Shown: positions 11,290 through 24,717, counted from the stretch's first letter. The stretch: 64,000 bases of DNA from Przewalskia tangutica (GCA_029844215.1 CM056731.1:83658992-83722991), one strand, 5' to 3'. Numbers and translations: made by a program. Notes: generated from the letters alone by a model not told the origin.

Positions 11290-11782
11290 CTCGTGACCCT
11301 ATCACGGCGGGACCACCACAAACTGACCCCACCACCAAGCGGCGCGGGTTGACCCGCAACGTGGCCTCAACCCGACCCGCAACGCCGCACCATACTAGCT
11401 CCCGACCGAACAATCTCACTAATCACGTTACGAAAACCTAGCGGTCTTCTTAGCTCAACTACCCTCTTTCATTCCACACTACTTAGGACTAATCCCACAA
11501 GCATAACTCACGTGCACTATGCACTCCTATAAAGTCAAACATAAACAATACATCTTTTACTCGAGATGGCCTTACCTCTAAGGTCTCTACGTATACAACT
11601 CTAAGGCTCACACCTTCTCTATCCCCAAAATCTTACTCGGTTAACCCACCATGATTTCTAATCACAACTAACACCTTCTTTGTCGAACATAGCACTTAAG
11701 GTATACTCACCTTATCACATAAACAAAACTCAGAGGTTAAAGATATATCTATATCTCTGCTTCACTCCCTTAGTCGTTCTAA
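11290..11782. other. Internal spacer, inner element
   Basis: Non-coding as far as visible. It is collinear with 3781-4268 of the outer element, including the complement of the GGGTCACGAGG.. segment at the right edge of the integrase remnant. No promoter or repeat of its own. Confidence 0.55.
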
Positions 11783-12570
11783 TCAAACACGCTTGTGGCG
11801 CGCATAGCTAAGGAAGATGACAAACTACCCACCGATTCTGAAGGCTGAGTCCTCCTACCAGGACACTCTCGACATCAGACCCTGACGGTCATAGGTACAA
11901 CAAGTACCAACTAAAAGACGACATTCCCCGAAATGACGCCTGCCACACTGTGAACACTGAGAAAAACTGAATCCAGATGGCTGGAACGCCGTGTATCGTG
12001 AACGGAAGCTCTGGAGCTCTGACCAACTCCTGCATACCCCGAACGTCCTGAACCCTGTGGAGGACCTTTCTGCACTGGTGGATGCGGATAATCTAATCTG
12101 CTGGTGAGGCGACTCGCCTCGAAAGTTACCAAAGGACCTTCTTTGCTCGGCCTCTTGTCCTTGGTTAACCCGTCGATTGCTACGTTTCTCGGCCTGCTGT
12201 GCATAAGCCCGACCACAGGCCATGCTCAAGCCCAACTGAAGAACTACTCTTGCACAACCTTCTCGTTGATAGTCATCAAGACTCGCGGTACATCGGTATA
12301 CTCTCTGGTAGTCAAATCCATAGTTAGTAACAGGGTCGCCTCCTTGCAATCTATATTCACTATTCTCGGTCGTGGAACTGAAGGTTCAAATATCATGGCG
12401 CGATGGAATCGCCGCCGTGCTAAACTTTGCTGGGGCTAGTGACGTCGCAAAACTCCCCGAATGAAGCACCACCCAAAGTGATAATTGGGCCTGTGCCCAC
12501 GTAACCCTCTGTACTCTACTCGCAGCTCGCCCGGTGCCTTGCCTCTGGGCGGGTTGCCTACGCGAGGCAT
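11783..12570 (-). pseudogene. Shortened gag of the inner element
   Basis: The start ATG at 12570 reads MPRVGNPPRGKAPGELRVEYRGLRGHRP. After roughly 60 residues it passes straight to LDDYQREGCARVVLQLGLSMACGRAYAQQAEKR (within 11855-12349), skipping the capsid core, as in the outer element. A first knuckle-like motif, CSQCGRRHFGEC, is intact; the second is degraded to TCCTYDRQGLMSR. The likely stop is the TGA at 11783-11785. Several frame changes coincide with CAG/CTG-type discrepancies and may be read errors. Confidence 0.75.
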
Positions 12571-12755
12571 AACGATAAGGAAATAATTTCGTCGGAGGGT
12601 CGACTTACAACACGGCTCTAAGGCACGATCTCGAGTGAGAAGAATAGAAACCAATCCTAAATACCCTATAGCCTCACGATTATTGATGTGGTGCACAACA
12701 CACCGATAATCAAGACTCTGGATCTGATGCAGTAGACACTTTCCGAGGATTAATC

Positions 12756-12766
12756 GCTCGATACCA
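12756..12766 (-). other. Primer-binding site, altered (inner element)
   Basis: GCTCGATACCA, the complement of the tRNA-iMet primer site with one base missing, four bases inside the 5' LTR start at 12771. Confidence 0.8.
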
Positions 12767-12770
12767 CTTT

Positions 12771-15700
12771 TGTCACGACCGAACGGGCCCGTGGTAGTGT
12801 CTTACCGGGCACCCAGTAGACATACATCGAGTAATCACGAACATAAAGACAATACATGAAACGATGTAATAAGACGGTGAAATAAGAAGACAAAGCTAAC
12901 CAAAAGCGGTTACCTCCGGTATATATATAAATAGCAACTTTTCAACATGAGCAGTTTAATCCTTTTTACAAACCACACTTGCGATTACTACGGACCTCTA
13001 AGAATGATACGACAACAATGGCGGGACGGGGCCCGCCAAACCCGAATGTAAACACTTACGACGGCGGGGACTATACCAAGATAAGCCTCCGGAGAAACGG
13101 AGCTTCCCAAACGCTGAAACTGTGACCCTGAGAGCTAGGATCAACGACTGGTGTACCTCAACCTGCGGCATGAACGCAGCCCCCCGAAGGAGGTCAGTAC
13201 AACAGGTACCGAGTATGTGAAACTGAAAATACATACTGTAAATGAAATCATAGCAGTCATATAAAGCAGGAGACATGTATGATAACCAAACTACAGTTTA
13301 CAACAAAGCAGTCATGTCAAGTCAGGGACTCACGCCCTCAAGTCATCACTCAAGTATAACAATGGGTCTCAGGCCCACAACATCAATCATGCCCGTGGAA
13401 TACCTTCCTCACTGCCGTGATCATGATATAAAAGCACCAAGGAACACACATGAACACGGGTCCACCTATGTCATAATAAAGCATGCGGGGTAGTAAATGC
13501 GAAGGCATAGCCGACTACTAAAACCCACGGTACCAACAAGGTCATGAATCGTATCATAAGATCTGTCTAGACCGTCACATGATCAAAGGCGGCCACTTGC
13601 CCGATATCGATGTCGCGCGTCTAACCACGGAACTCCCGACTCCGCATAGGCCAATCTCATCGGCCGCATAAGGTATTCCCGCATCGAGGGTAGCTACTCC
13701 CGGCGTCCTAGACTTCGCGATCGCGTAGCCACGTGGACCGCATGCCCATAAATGATGCACACTAACACGGAACTCTCGTAGCTCGCATAGGCCACGGGAC
13801 TGCGTGAGGTATTCTCGAATCATAGGTCCATCGACCACTTTGAGTCTACCCGCGTGGAGGCGGCTTAACCCGGAATCATCTCGAGATGAGTGATGTAAAA
13901 TACTAACACAACGACTTATCGTTAAGCAACATAAGCACAACAAAGGTAACCCCTTTACACAACATCACAAGATACTAACACACGTAGCATCCTAGCATGT
14001 TTACTTATCAATCAACAAGAAAGTATTACTAGGCTATCACAAACCAACACAATCAAGTTATACACACAAGGTACTTTCTACTATATGCCAACAAGTTCGG
14101 GTTTTATCCCCAAAGTACTTCATACATTAACTCTTTAAAAGATCGTTACTTTCACAATGTCACACAATACGTAGTATAAAAATAGAGTGACTATCCTTTT
14201 AAAGTAAATCAATTACTTCTCTTTGTAAAATCAAGTAGCAACATTCTTTTCCAATGATCAAGTTTGCCTAATTTCCAATGTTCAAGTTTCGTTTTAGAAA
14301 GGTTTCGTAGTTCATAGTCTTATTCATTTAAGAATATAATTCTCTTTTAAACGATCTGAGAAACATAAGTCTTATATGTGAGTAGGATATTCTTGTTTAT
14401 AACAATCTTATTACAAAGACCATGATCTAGGAAATATCATTTTGTCTCATCTTAGCTTCTATGCAGATGGAAGTTTCTATTGGTTTTAATAATACTTAAT
14501 TATTAAAAACATTTCCTCTTATAAACGCTGCAGTGGTTTGTCGATACACATTCTGATTTCCAAAATCAGTAAAACATTCTTAAGACGTTATACCTAACTT
14601 TCCATAAAGCTAGCATAACTCTTAAGTTTTCAAAACAAATCAAGTACTACTTCTTCTTTCGAAATGATTCAAAAATCTTTTGAAATACTTCAAGTTCTTT
14701 ATTAACACATAACACGCCAGTTATAGTTCAAATCAGTTACCTTTTTTAAAAACCACAAGTATTTTCTTACCAACATAAAGCTGTTATAACCAACTTCCCA
14801 TAAAGCTGTTATAACACTTTATGTTTTAAACCAATCAAATACATTTAGCACGTACGTCTACCGTACTACATAGTTCACACATATCATGCTAGAAGAGATA
14901 GGAAGAGGTTCACATACCTCGCGGCGAGTATCGACAAATAGCAAAGCGCTCAAGTACTTCAAACCGTCGGCTCGCCTTGGCGATGGATCGCGCCATACGT
15001 AGTACTTCAACCTATAAGGCCACAAGGCGCTTATTAACATTTAGATCCGCCGTAGAACATTCTACGAGAAAATTGCAAAGACCTCCCCCATGGCGGCGTA
15101 AATCTCCTCCTATCGAGGTTGGCTACCAAGCCAACGAGGGGTTATACGTCTAACCTAATTGGTACAATTCTACTCCACGGTACTACTACACAAGTCTCTT
15201 ATGTACAGCCCTATGTAATTACAGTTCAGTATTCTTCTTTAAATTCAGGCTTAAGTCGCAAGACATTGCCGTAAGTATTATTCAGGCTTAAGTCAAAAGA
15301 CATTGCCGATAACTACGTTCAGTACTATATATATAGTATACTTCAACTATATAGTCTAACAATCATGTAATTTCCAATTACAATAGAGGGACAAGATATT
15401 TACCTCGATAAGCCCATAATTATCCTAGTTTAAATGTCGATCCTGAGCAAGGTTTAGCTCCTACTCGTGCGCTCAGGCCGCTCCAAACAACCCTTAGAAG
15501 TTCTAACCAACTTCTACTTATGACTTCAACTACGGTGAAGATTTTCCTTAGGGTTTCGGTTTTGTGACTGACGGAAGTATAATAGTATTTTCTGGGCTTT
15601 TCGTATAGGTATATCCTTATAATACTACAAGGTATATGGCTAAGGTAATTTGGGCATTATAACAATACTTTTGAGAGTATTTCTACCAAGAGGGGGGGGT

Positions 15701-16331
15701 ATATACGAGACAACACCACAAGGGGGGGGTGTATACCCCTCGGCCTACCCCACTAGGGGGGGTACTCTCGGCCAAGGGGTGGGGGAGGGGCTCTCGGCCA
15801 AAGGGCCAACTCAAAGGGGGAGAGGGGTGTTGGACGAAAACACCACACAAAGGGAGGGAGGATTTTTAACACTTAGGAAATATTTGGAATGGATGAAGAA
15901 GTCTTCCAAGGGGGGGTATTTATAGGTCAAGCAAAGGCCAACCAATGGCCAAGATCAATCCATGTGTTAGGCAAGTGTAGGGCTAGGATTTACCAAACAC
16001 AAATATCCTACCTACCCTTGACTTTGTCAAGGCACAAAAAACGTGCCTTACCTTGTCCATTTCGTCCAAATGGACGATTTGAAGTCCACCAATGAGAGGG
16101 TGCCAAGTGGCGCCCTCTTGTTGGTCCAACACGTTTCGTCTCTCGGAAAAATCCGCAAAAAATAAAAATGACATAGCCGAAAATTCCCCTACGAAAGCTG
16201 TGAAAACGTTTCGTCGAAAAACGACTCTAAACGGGTGTTGTGAACAAAATTAATTCGGCCAAGCCTTAATCACAAGTTCAAATTTCTACGTACGTCCCTA
16301 CGTACATACTCTGGAAATACGGGGTATAACA
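12771..16331 (-). repeat. 5' LTR of the inner element
   Basis: 3561 bp, collinear with 6513-10016. Differences are mainly small indels in C/G-rich motifs and G-run lengths (for example 15690-15800 against 9403-9490). TATA box at 15917-15925; CGCATGAGG-type module at 13580-13870. No gene is supported. Confidence 0.9.
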
Positions 16332-16336
16332 GCTTA

Positions 16337-18643
16337 ACCCCCGGTATAGCATGTCAAGAGGTGAGTGGTACAATACTAACATAACGGCTTATCGTTAAAC
16401 AACATAAGCACAACAAGGGAACCCCCTTTACACAAACGTTACAAGATACTAACACACGTAACATCATAACATGTTTACTTATCAAACCAACAAGAAAGTA
16501 TTACAAGGCTATCACAAACCAACATAGTCAAGTTATTCACACAAGGTACTTTCTATTTTATGTCAACAAGTTCGGGTTTTTATCCCCAAAGTACTTCATA
16601 CATTAACTCTTTAAAAAGATCCGTTTCTTTCACAAGAGTCACACGATACCCGTAGTATCAAATAGAGTGACTATCTTTTTAAGTAAACCAAAACAATTTC
16701 CCTACCTTCTTTTTGAACCAACTTAAGACAAAAGCATGCCTTCCTTTTAAACGAAAACACTTCAAATTTTCAAGTCTTTGTCTTTTATAAATCAAGTCCT
16801 TACTTTGAAATTTTAAGAAAATCAAAACTTGTTTATTAATGATCTTATTAAAGCAGCCATGATCTAGGAAATGTAATACAATTTTGTCTTATCTTAGCTT
16901 CTATGCAGATGGAGGTTTCTACTGGTTTTAATAATACTTAATTAGTCAATACATTTTCCTTTATTAGCTATGATGGTTTGTTCGATACTTATTCTCATTT
17001 CCGAAATCAATACAAGGCTTTCATAAACAATTAAGTAAACCGTTCCTTTTATCTCTCTTAAGTCGTTATACCTAACTTCCCATAAAGCTAGTATAACTCT
17101 TAAGCTTTTAAAACCAAGTATTACTCTTCTTTCAAAAACGATTCTTAATTCTTTTGAAATACTTCAAGATTCTTATTATTTAAAACTCAAGTCAAAAGAC
17201 ATCGAAGTAAAACCACGTTCAGTTAACACACGTACGTCTACCGTACTATATATATTCTTTTAAAATATCATGCTCAAGAGGATAGGAAGAATCACATACC
17301 TCCTCGGCGAAATCCACCTACCAAGTCGAATATGTCGCGCGCAGAGTTTCAACCTATAATATTCAAATACGTCTATCAACGTCTAGACTACTCTGTAGAA
17401 TATTCTAAGCAGAGGGTTCTCTATTCTACGGAAAAATGGGCAGCACTTCCCTACCCGACAAACTACTCAAGTCTACTGTAAATACAGTCCTATGTAATTA
17501 CAGTTCAATTCTCTTCTTTCAATAACCTTCTATATCTTATACTCACTTCTAACTACTACATGTAATTTCCAATTACAATAGAAGGACAAGATTAATTACC
17601 TCGATAAGCCCAAAATTATCCAAGTTTTAATGTCGATCCTGAGCAACGTTTAGCTCTGTCGTGCGCTCGACCGCTCAAGCAACCCTTATACGCTCTAACC
17701 AACTCCTTTAAGAACCAACCTAAACAAGTGAAGAACACTAAGGTTCTTGTCCTCACAACTCTCGGCCAAGGTGAGGCTTTAGGGGCTAGGGTGTGAAATC
17801 TTTTCTAACTTTTGGTTAACAATCTTCCTAATACACTAAGGAAGAACACTTAAGAGTTTAGGAATTTTTGGACAAAGTTTGGTTAAGGGAGAGGGGTGTT
17901 TCGGACGAAGGCTTTCAAGGAAGGGGGAGGGGAAGTTTGGACGAGAACTTCAACTAAAGGGGGAGAGGGATTTTGAGACTTGGAAATTGTTCAAGTGATG
18001 AAGAAGTCTTGCTATCAAGGGGGGTATTTATAGAACCTTCAATGGTCTAGATTAAAACAAATGGAGGGTGAAGATTTGGATCCATGTGAAGAATGAGGTC
18101 TTCCAACCAAGTGTCCACCACAATGTTGGGACATATGTCCACCACAACCTTGGGACATATGTCCCCCACAACAATGAGCCATGTGGCCATCCACATGGCT
18201 CACAAAACCGTCCAAATACCTACTCCCACTCACCAAAAGAAAATATCTTCCAAGACTTTGACCACTTGACCATGCAAATCGTCCAACAATCCGTCCACTT
18301 GAGGGTGACACATGTCGCCCTCTCGTTGGTCCAAAATATTCATTTTCCAAAAATATCCGTAATGCCAAAAATCCGAAAATAAAGTGGGCCTCACAAAACC
18401 GTAAATTATCTCGTGGGCCCCACGTGACCAATTCCGGAAATTAAAATTTCAATACTTCTAAAATATTCCAAAAAGTCCGAATACCAAATCTGGGAATCCA
18501 ATTCCCATTAACGAACCTTTTTACTTTACAAAAATCGGAAATTTTTCCGTCGAAAAATCACATCTTTCTTCCTTTCCAAAATTACTGTCGTATTCTCGTA
18601 CGTACGTCCTCACATAGATACTCTGGAACTACGGGGTGTAACA
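16337..18643 (-). repeat. 5' LTR of the outer element, second segment (U3 end)
   Basis: It resumes exactly where 6512 stopped and follows 571-2894 of the left LTR base for base, with few differences. It carries the same palindromes (18129-18164), hairpin (18176-18201) and TATA box (18025-18033). It ends at 18643 with the complement of TGTTACACCCCG. Confidence 0.9.
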
Positions 18644-20803
18644 CAAGTGTCCCCCCCCCATCTGATTTTTGCATGCACTATTTATTGACCAAGTCTTGAA
18701 GACTTGGTCATTCTTCAAGCTCTTCTCTCTCTCTAAATTAGAAGCATTTCCTTCTCTCTAGAAAATTAAGAGGAAATCAAGGATTGAGGAAAACCTGAAA
18801 AGTGTTGCAAGAAGGAAACTTGTTGGCAAGCTTGTGAGAGTTATTGTGGTGGTGTTTGTGGAAAGGAGGCTAGTGAAATTGTTGGATTAATTTGGCTAAA
18901 GCTCTAAGGTAACAATTCTTTCCCTTTTTGCTAGTTTTGGTGTTGCATGTGAAGAAGAAAGAACTTGTAGTGGTAAATATTGCCCTTAGAGAAATTGCAT
19001 GTAAGAAATATGGTTTGGATATGAAAGAATTGGATAAGAAGGTTATGTGAGCATGTTATAGCCAAAATACTACCTTAAACTTGTTAAATTAGTTGTTATG
19101 CATTGTGGGGCAGAATTTTACACACTCGAGATTAGGTGTGTAATCCCCTTTGAAATGTTTGGATTGTTGGGCCTTATAAGTGGCGTTTGGGTGTTGAATT
19201 CGGCTTTGAAAAAGGTGGCAAAGTATGTAGAAACAAAGGAAATGCTGCCCAATTTTCCATAGAATTTAGTGACTTTGAACTTGGAATATTCTACGTTGTA
19301 GCTTGAGGTTATTAAACGTATTATGGTCATTATAGGTTGACGTACTACGTGCGGTATTTTGGACTTAGCAAGTGGATTGACCGAAGAGGTATGTGGAACT
19401 TTCCTATCTCTTGAGCATGAATAGTTTTACCTATATAGTACGATAGACGTACACGGTTTTGATATCCCTTACTTGTTTTAAAGGATGGCCAAGTTTGGTG
19501 GGTAAGGGGGATTAACTCATTTCTTTAAAAGTATTAAGGATGTCTTGAGTTTTCAAAGTTAAGGGACTTGATGTGTTTAAGTATATGATTCTTGTCTCTT
19601 TTTAAAAGTGTAAGTCCCTTGAGTTTTAGGAAAATGTATTTGATTAAGGTATAACGTTAATATAATGACTTTATGGGAAGTTGGTTATATTAGCTTTATG
19701 GAAGGTTAACAAAGGAAGATTTACTCTAAGTAAAATGAGTACGGATAAATGATTTGAGGTTGTGAAAGGCAAATTGATTTTTAAGGCATTAATTGCCTAA
19801 GGTTTTAAAAGAGTAGAAGCACATAGTATAGTACTTTGGGTTAAATTCTCGGATTTCATAAAGACATGTTAGTGCCTTAAGTAAACTAAAATGAGAAGGT
19901 GTATGAACAAGATTAATAAGAAGTTAAGGGGTTTCTTAACTTGCTTGTATTAGGTATGGTAGCCGGTTTGTGCTAATGATATATTATTATTTATTACGGG
20001 GTCATTCCCCGGGTTGTGGCATTTGCATATTCCGTGGATTTGCTATCCACGATGCGAGGATACCTCATGCGAGTCCGTAGGGCTCATGCGGGTGAAATAG
20101 TCCCATGCGGGTGAGTACAGCCTATGCGAGAAATACCTCATGCGGGTCCACATGACCCATGCGGGTGAAATAGTCCCAGGAGTAGGAGTGCTTAATGATA
20201 CTGCGGGGCGGATGACCTTGCTTTGACCATGAGCTTCCTATTTTCATGCAGTATTGTATATGTTTGATATTCTCATTATTAGTAAGGCACAGTGTTCTGT
20301 AAACTGATTTTCATACATGTCTCCAGTTATTTTTGACTTATGAGGTATTTTCAGTATTTTCCAGTTTCGCATACTTAGTACATATTGTGTACTGACCCCC
20401 TTCCTCGGGGGCTGCGTTCATGCCGCAGGTAGGGGTAAGCAGGTGGTGGATCCTCATTCTTAGGATCACTGTGCAGTGTCGAAGCTCCATTCTTAGGAGG
20501 CTTGTTTTGTTAGTGCGGTTTTCCACGATGCTATAGGTATTATGCATTCGGGGTATGGCGGGGCCCGCCACGATTGTTATTCACAAGTGCGTAGTCACGT
20601 TTGTGGTTTGGTGTAAAGACATAGTTATCTTTATTATACTTTTGATTAAGTATATTTTTATGAAAAGCGGCCTTGTCATTGCAGATGATGTTTACTTTAT
20701 ACAGGTTTATGTGTTATGTATGTTCCGCTGCTATTCTCTGATGTATACCTGACGGGGTGCCCCGGTAGGGCACCAGTCGCGGCCCCGGGGTCGGGTCGTG
20801 ACA
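18644..20803 (+). repeat. +strand Tekay-type LTR, 3' portion (left part outside window)
   Basis: The right-hand ~2.2 kb of an LTR related to those at 32700 and 56765. Shared parts are the block with GGGGCAGAATTTTACAC (near 19108), the candidate exon 19336-19388 followed by GTATGTGG, the GGGGTCATTCCCCGGG and ATGCGGGTGAAATAGTCCC module (19998-20180), and the end ..GGTCGTGACA. A 7-bp stem hairpin lies at 20756-20774. The next bases, gcatg (20804-20808), should be the target-site duplication. Its first part was displaced leftward by the outer element. Whether it is a solo LTR or the 3' LTR of an element cannot be told here. Confidence 0.75.
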
Positions 20804-21201
20804 GCATGACCACTTTTCAGACACTCAAGGAGAGGCTTATCTCAGCACTCATAGTCATTGCACCAAACTGGGAGCTCCCATTTGAACTAATGTGTGATGC
20901 AAGTGATTATGCAGTGGGAGCAGTGCTTGGGCAGAGGGTCGATAAGGTATTCAGATCCATTTACTATGCTAGTAAAACTCTTAATAATGCACAGTTGAAT
21001 TATGCCACTATAGAAAAAAAATTGCTAGCAATAGTATATGCATTCGAGAAATTCAGGCCATACTTAATTGGGAATAAGGTGTTAGTATACACTGACCACT
21101 CTTCCATACAGTACTTGATGACAAAGAAGGATGCAAAACCTCTCCTTATCCGATGGGTTCTGCTATTACAAGAATTTGAAATGGAGATCCGTGACAAGAA
21201 G
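20804..21201 (+). pseudogene. Athila RNase H domain (pol fragment)
   Basis: An uninterrupted frame of 132 codons from 20806. It begins at the end of RT (TFQTLKERL), then MCDASDYAVGAVLGQR with the first RNase H Asp, YYASKTLNNAQLNY, the IEKKLLAIVYAFEKFRPYL block, YTDHSSIQYLM with a further catalytic Asp, and LIRWVLLLQEFEMEIRDKK. One family residue has changed: the usual TTEKE Glu reads IEKKL. The fragment is cut at 21201 by the nested element. The open frame suggests this layer was still intact when it was hit. Confidence 0.88.
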
Positions 21202-21782
21202 TGTAATGCCCCGAACCCGGGCCCGTTACTGGTGCCTTACCCCGGGCACCCTAGTGATACAACATCAGAGAAAACCAGCGGAAAATAAAACACGAGTCAT
21301 GAAACAAGAGATATAATAAATAAACAGGCCAACCAAAGCGATTGCCTTGGTATATACACAAAAACCGACGAGTTATCCTTTTTACAAACCACACTTGCGA
21401 TTACTCTGAGACCTCTAAGATTTACAACAACTATGACGGACAGGGCCCGCCATACCACGAATGTACAAGAACCTACAACTCGTGGAAACATACCAAATAT
21501 AAGCCTCGAAGGAAACGGAGCTTTCAACCCTGAAATGAGATCCTAAGAGCGGGGATCCACGGCCGATGTACCTACTGCGGCATGAACGCGGCCCCGAAGG
21601 AGGTCGATCAACAGTACCAAGTATGTGAAATCACAAATCGTAAATGAAATCATAATAGCCTAAAAGCGGGAGACATGTATGATAACCAAAATCTGATGCG
21701 CAACATAAGCGATCAAGTCGGGGACTCACGCCACCAAAGTCACCACTCAAATATAACTATGGGTCTCACGCCACAACATCCA

Positions 21783-22070
21783 TCATGTTCGCATCATGGC
21801 GCGTGCCGAATCTGCATCGGTGTAGACATGTCCATGATGCAACAATAATAACAAGGCGCGTGGCCACGTACCGGAATCTGCGCCGGTGTAGACATGCCCA
21901 TGTAACCTCAATAACATATCTTGGGTGGTCAACCCCGCGCGTGGCCACATGCCCCGGAATCTGCATCGGTGTAGACCGTCCATGTTGCGGTAATAACCAT
22001 ATATCGGGTAATCAACCCGGCGCGTGGCGCGTGCCCGGAATCTTTGCGTGGTGTAGACATGTCCATGTGA
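21783..22070. repeat. Degenerate ~75-bp tandem array in LTR
   Basis: Four units built on CATCGGTGTAGACATGTCCATG; the partner array in the other LTR is at 27515-27815. Overlapping open frames in both directions are products of the repetition. Confidence 0.7.
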
Positions 22071-22218
22071 CATCAACAACAAGACAAGAATCAAAATGGA
22101 AACATACCGTGGAATTCTCCATCACCGGCCGCGTCAAGTAAGTTCTCAACAAGTCAACGGCCTATCGAGAGACGGTAAATACGAAATACCACATTTGCAC
22201 AACAAAGGCTATCATCAC

Positions 22219-22343
22219 AAGCATAGGCAAGTTTCACAACAACAAGCATAGGCAAGTTTCACAACAACAAGCATAGGCAAGTTTCACAACAATAGGCATA
22301 GGCAAGTTTCACAACAACAGGCATAGGCAAGTTTCACAACAAC
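22219..22343. repeat. 25-bp tandem array, 5 copies
   Basis: The unit is AAGCATAGGCAAGTTTCACAACAAC without spacers. The partner LTR has 4 copies at 27958-28057, so one unit was gained or lost after insertion. Confidence 0.9.
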
Positions 22344-24292
22344 ACAAAGTACTTTCATTTTATGCCAAAGTCCGGGTTTTAACCCTATAGTACTACGTAC
22401 GTTAAATTCTTTAAAAGAGATCCATTACTTTTATCAAAGTCACCCGATACCCGTAGTATTAGAATGACCAACCCACATTCCTTTTCAAAATCAAGTAACA
22501 ACATTCTTTTCCTAAGTTCCAGTTTGCCTAGTTTCAATTACTCAAGCTTCTCATTTTCAAATGGTTTCATAGTTCCCAAACTTAATCACTTGATTCCTTT
22601 TTAGAACAATTGAGTAATATATGTCTCACGTGAGAGTAGGTTATTCTTGTTTACAACATTCTTATTACAGCAGCCATGATCTAGAAAATGTAATATCATT
22701 TTGTCTTATCTTAGTTTCTATGCAGATGGAGGTTTCTACTGGTTTTAATACAATTCATCATTATTCAATACATTTTCCTTTATTAACGCTGCAGTGGTCT
22801 GTCGATACACATTCTGATTTCCGAAATCAGTAAAACATTATCCCTTTACATAAAACCAAGTACTCATTACTCACGAATGAGGTTTCACACAAACATTCAC
22901 ATTAAAACAAATAAGTTAAGTCTCTTATCTTATAAGATCAAGTCTCTTAACTTCTAACATCAGTAAACCATTTTCTTTACCTCTCTTAAGACATTATACC
23001 TAACTCCCCATAAAGCTAGTATAACTCTTTTTAAAACCTTTAAAACCAAGTGTTACTCTCCCTTCAAAACGATTTATAAATCTTTTGAAATACAGCAAGT
23101 TCTTTATTATAACAAGCCAGTTATAATTCACATCAGTTACCTTTTAAAACCACAAAGTATTTTCTTACCTACATAAAGCTGTTATAACCAACTTCCCATA
23201 AAGCCGTTATAACACTTTATGTTTTTAAAACAATCAAACACAGTTAACACATGTACGTCTACCGTACTACATAGTTCACACATATCATGCTAGAAGAGAT
23301 AGGAAGAGGTTCACATACCTCGCGTCGAGTATCGACTAATAGCAAAACGCTCCAAGTACCTCAAACCGTCTGCTACACTCTCAGTCAAGCAGATCACTCC
23401 ACACGTAGTACTACAACCTATAGAGGCCACAAAGCGCCTATTAATATCTTTAGATCTCAATGTAGAATATTCTACAGAAAATTCGGCAGCACCTCCCCCC
23501 CCCGCAACAGCGTAAATCTCCTCCTCTATCGAGGCCGGCTACCAAGCCAACCAGGGGGGGGGGGGTTAACACGTCTAACCGGACGTGTACAATTCTACTA
23601 CACAGTAATGCTACACAAGTCTACTGTAATGTCTGATCTATGTAATTCTGATTCGATTCTCTTTTAAATTCAGGCTTAAGTCGCAAGACATTGCCGTAAG
23701 TATTATTCAGGCTTAAGTCAAAAGACATTGCCGCACAATTATAATGTTCAGTTCTATATATAGTATACTTCAACTATATATTCCTACAACATGTAATTTC
23801 CAATTACAATAGAAGGACAGTAGTGTTTACCTCGATAAGCCCAAAATTATCCTAGTATAAAGTTGATCTGAGAAGCGCTTAGCTCCTACTCAGCGCTCCA
23901 AACCACCTTAGAAGTCCTAACCAACTTCTACTTACAACTTCAACAACGGGTGAAGATTTCCTTAGGGTTTCGTTTTTGTGGCTAAAGGAAGTATAATCGT
24001 ATTTTCTGGGCTTTTGTAAAAGTGTAACCTTGGGAATACTACAAGGTATTTGGGCCAAGGTATTTGGACATAACAACAATACTAGGAGAGTATTTCTAAA
24101 CCACCACAAGGGGTATTATACCAAAACAACGAGGCTAGGGGTACCCACGCTAACCACTGAAAGGTGAGGGGGAAGCTCTCGGCCAAAGGGGGGGGAGGGG
24201 GTGTGGTGGACGAAACTCAAGAGGGAGGGAGTAGTTTGAGACTTAGATAGATTGCTCAAGTTTAGGATGAAGAATGTCTTCAACTAGAGGGG

Positions 24293-24301
24293 TATTTATA
24301 G
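24293..24301 (-). promoter_or_regulatory. LTR TATA box (gag-only element, 3' LTR)
   Basis: CTATAAATA on the minus strand; partner at 29985-29993 in the 5' LTR, which would drive this element's own RNA. Confidence 0.7.
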
Positions 24302-24717
24302 GTCAAGTGAAGGCCAACCAATGGCCAAGATGAAGACAAGTGCATAGCAAGTGTAAGGCCAAGATTTAGCCATGTGCTACCTTATCCATCTACCACAAAA
24401 TATCCTACCTAACCCTTGACCAAGGGAAAGGCACAAAATCGTCCAAGCTAGCCCAAAGTTGCCGTCCACTCCTTCCAATTAGAGGGTGACAAGTGTCGCC
24501 CTCTCGTTGGTCCAAAATGTTTCGTCTCTCGGAAAAATCCGCAAAAATTATAAATGACATAGCCGGAAATTCCCCTACGAAAGCTGTGAAAACGTTTCGT
24601 CGAAAAACGACTCTAACCGGGTGTTGTGCACAAAAAGAATTCGGCCAAGCCTAAAGAAGTTCGAAAATTTCTACGTACGTCCCCCACGTACATACTCTGG
24701 AAATACGGGGTATAACA

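Larger units (their letters stand above)
6513..16331 (-). mobile_element. Inner non-autonomous Tekay/Del-like element nested in the outer 5' LTR
   Basis: A complete insertion of 9819 bp. LTRs are 6513-10016 and 12771-16331, both running from TGTCACG to the complement of TGTTATACC. The flanks are actta (6508-6512) and gctta (16332-16336); other copies of the interrupted LTR read GGCTTA here, so the duplication was most likely gctta with one base changed or misread. The flanking LTR is collinear across the gap. The internal region (10017-12770) has the same parts as the outer element: shortened gag and integrase remnants with no PR, RT or RNase H. It is younger than its host LTR. Confidence 0.92.
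1..18643 (-). mobile_element. Outer non-autonomous Tekay/Del-like LTR retrotransposon, left end outside window
   Basis: Read on the minus strand the order is 5' LTR (right, 5508-6512 plus 16337-18643), primer-binding site (5494-5503), shortened gag (4269-5302), integrase remnant (3256-3780), polypurine tract (2895-2909) and 3' LTR (1-2894, cut by the window edge). Protease, RT and RNase H are absent, so it could move only with proteins from a relative. Its 5' LTR is split by a sister element at 6513-16331. The five bases after the right end, caagt at 18644-18648, should be the target-site duplication; the partner lies outside the window. It is inserted in a +strand LTR that resumes at 18644. 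Confidence 0.85.
21202..24717 (-). repeat. 3' LTR of the gag-only element
   Basis: 3516 bp, from TGTAATGCCCCGAA to the complement of TGTTATACCCCG. It contains a GGTGCC/GGCACC hairpin near its U5 end (21231-21250), two tandem arrays (21783-22070 and 22219-22343), GCTTAAGTC direct repeats (23672-23735) and a TATA box (24293-24301). Compared with its partner it is full of CAG/CTG-type differences, most clearly at 21575-21720 against 27285-27450. Confidence 0.9.

Noticed and set aside
21783..22141. Overlapping frames in both directions as an antisense gene pair
   Set aside because: The ~75-bp tandem array in an LTR gives open frames in all directions; the partner LTR has different frames.
22219..22343. 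CRISPR-like regular short repeats
   Set aside because: Units are contiguous 25-bp copies with no spacers, in a plant LTR.
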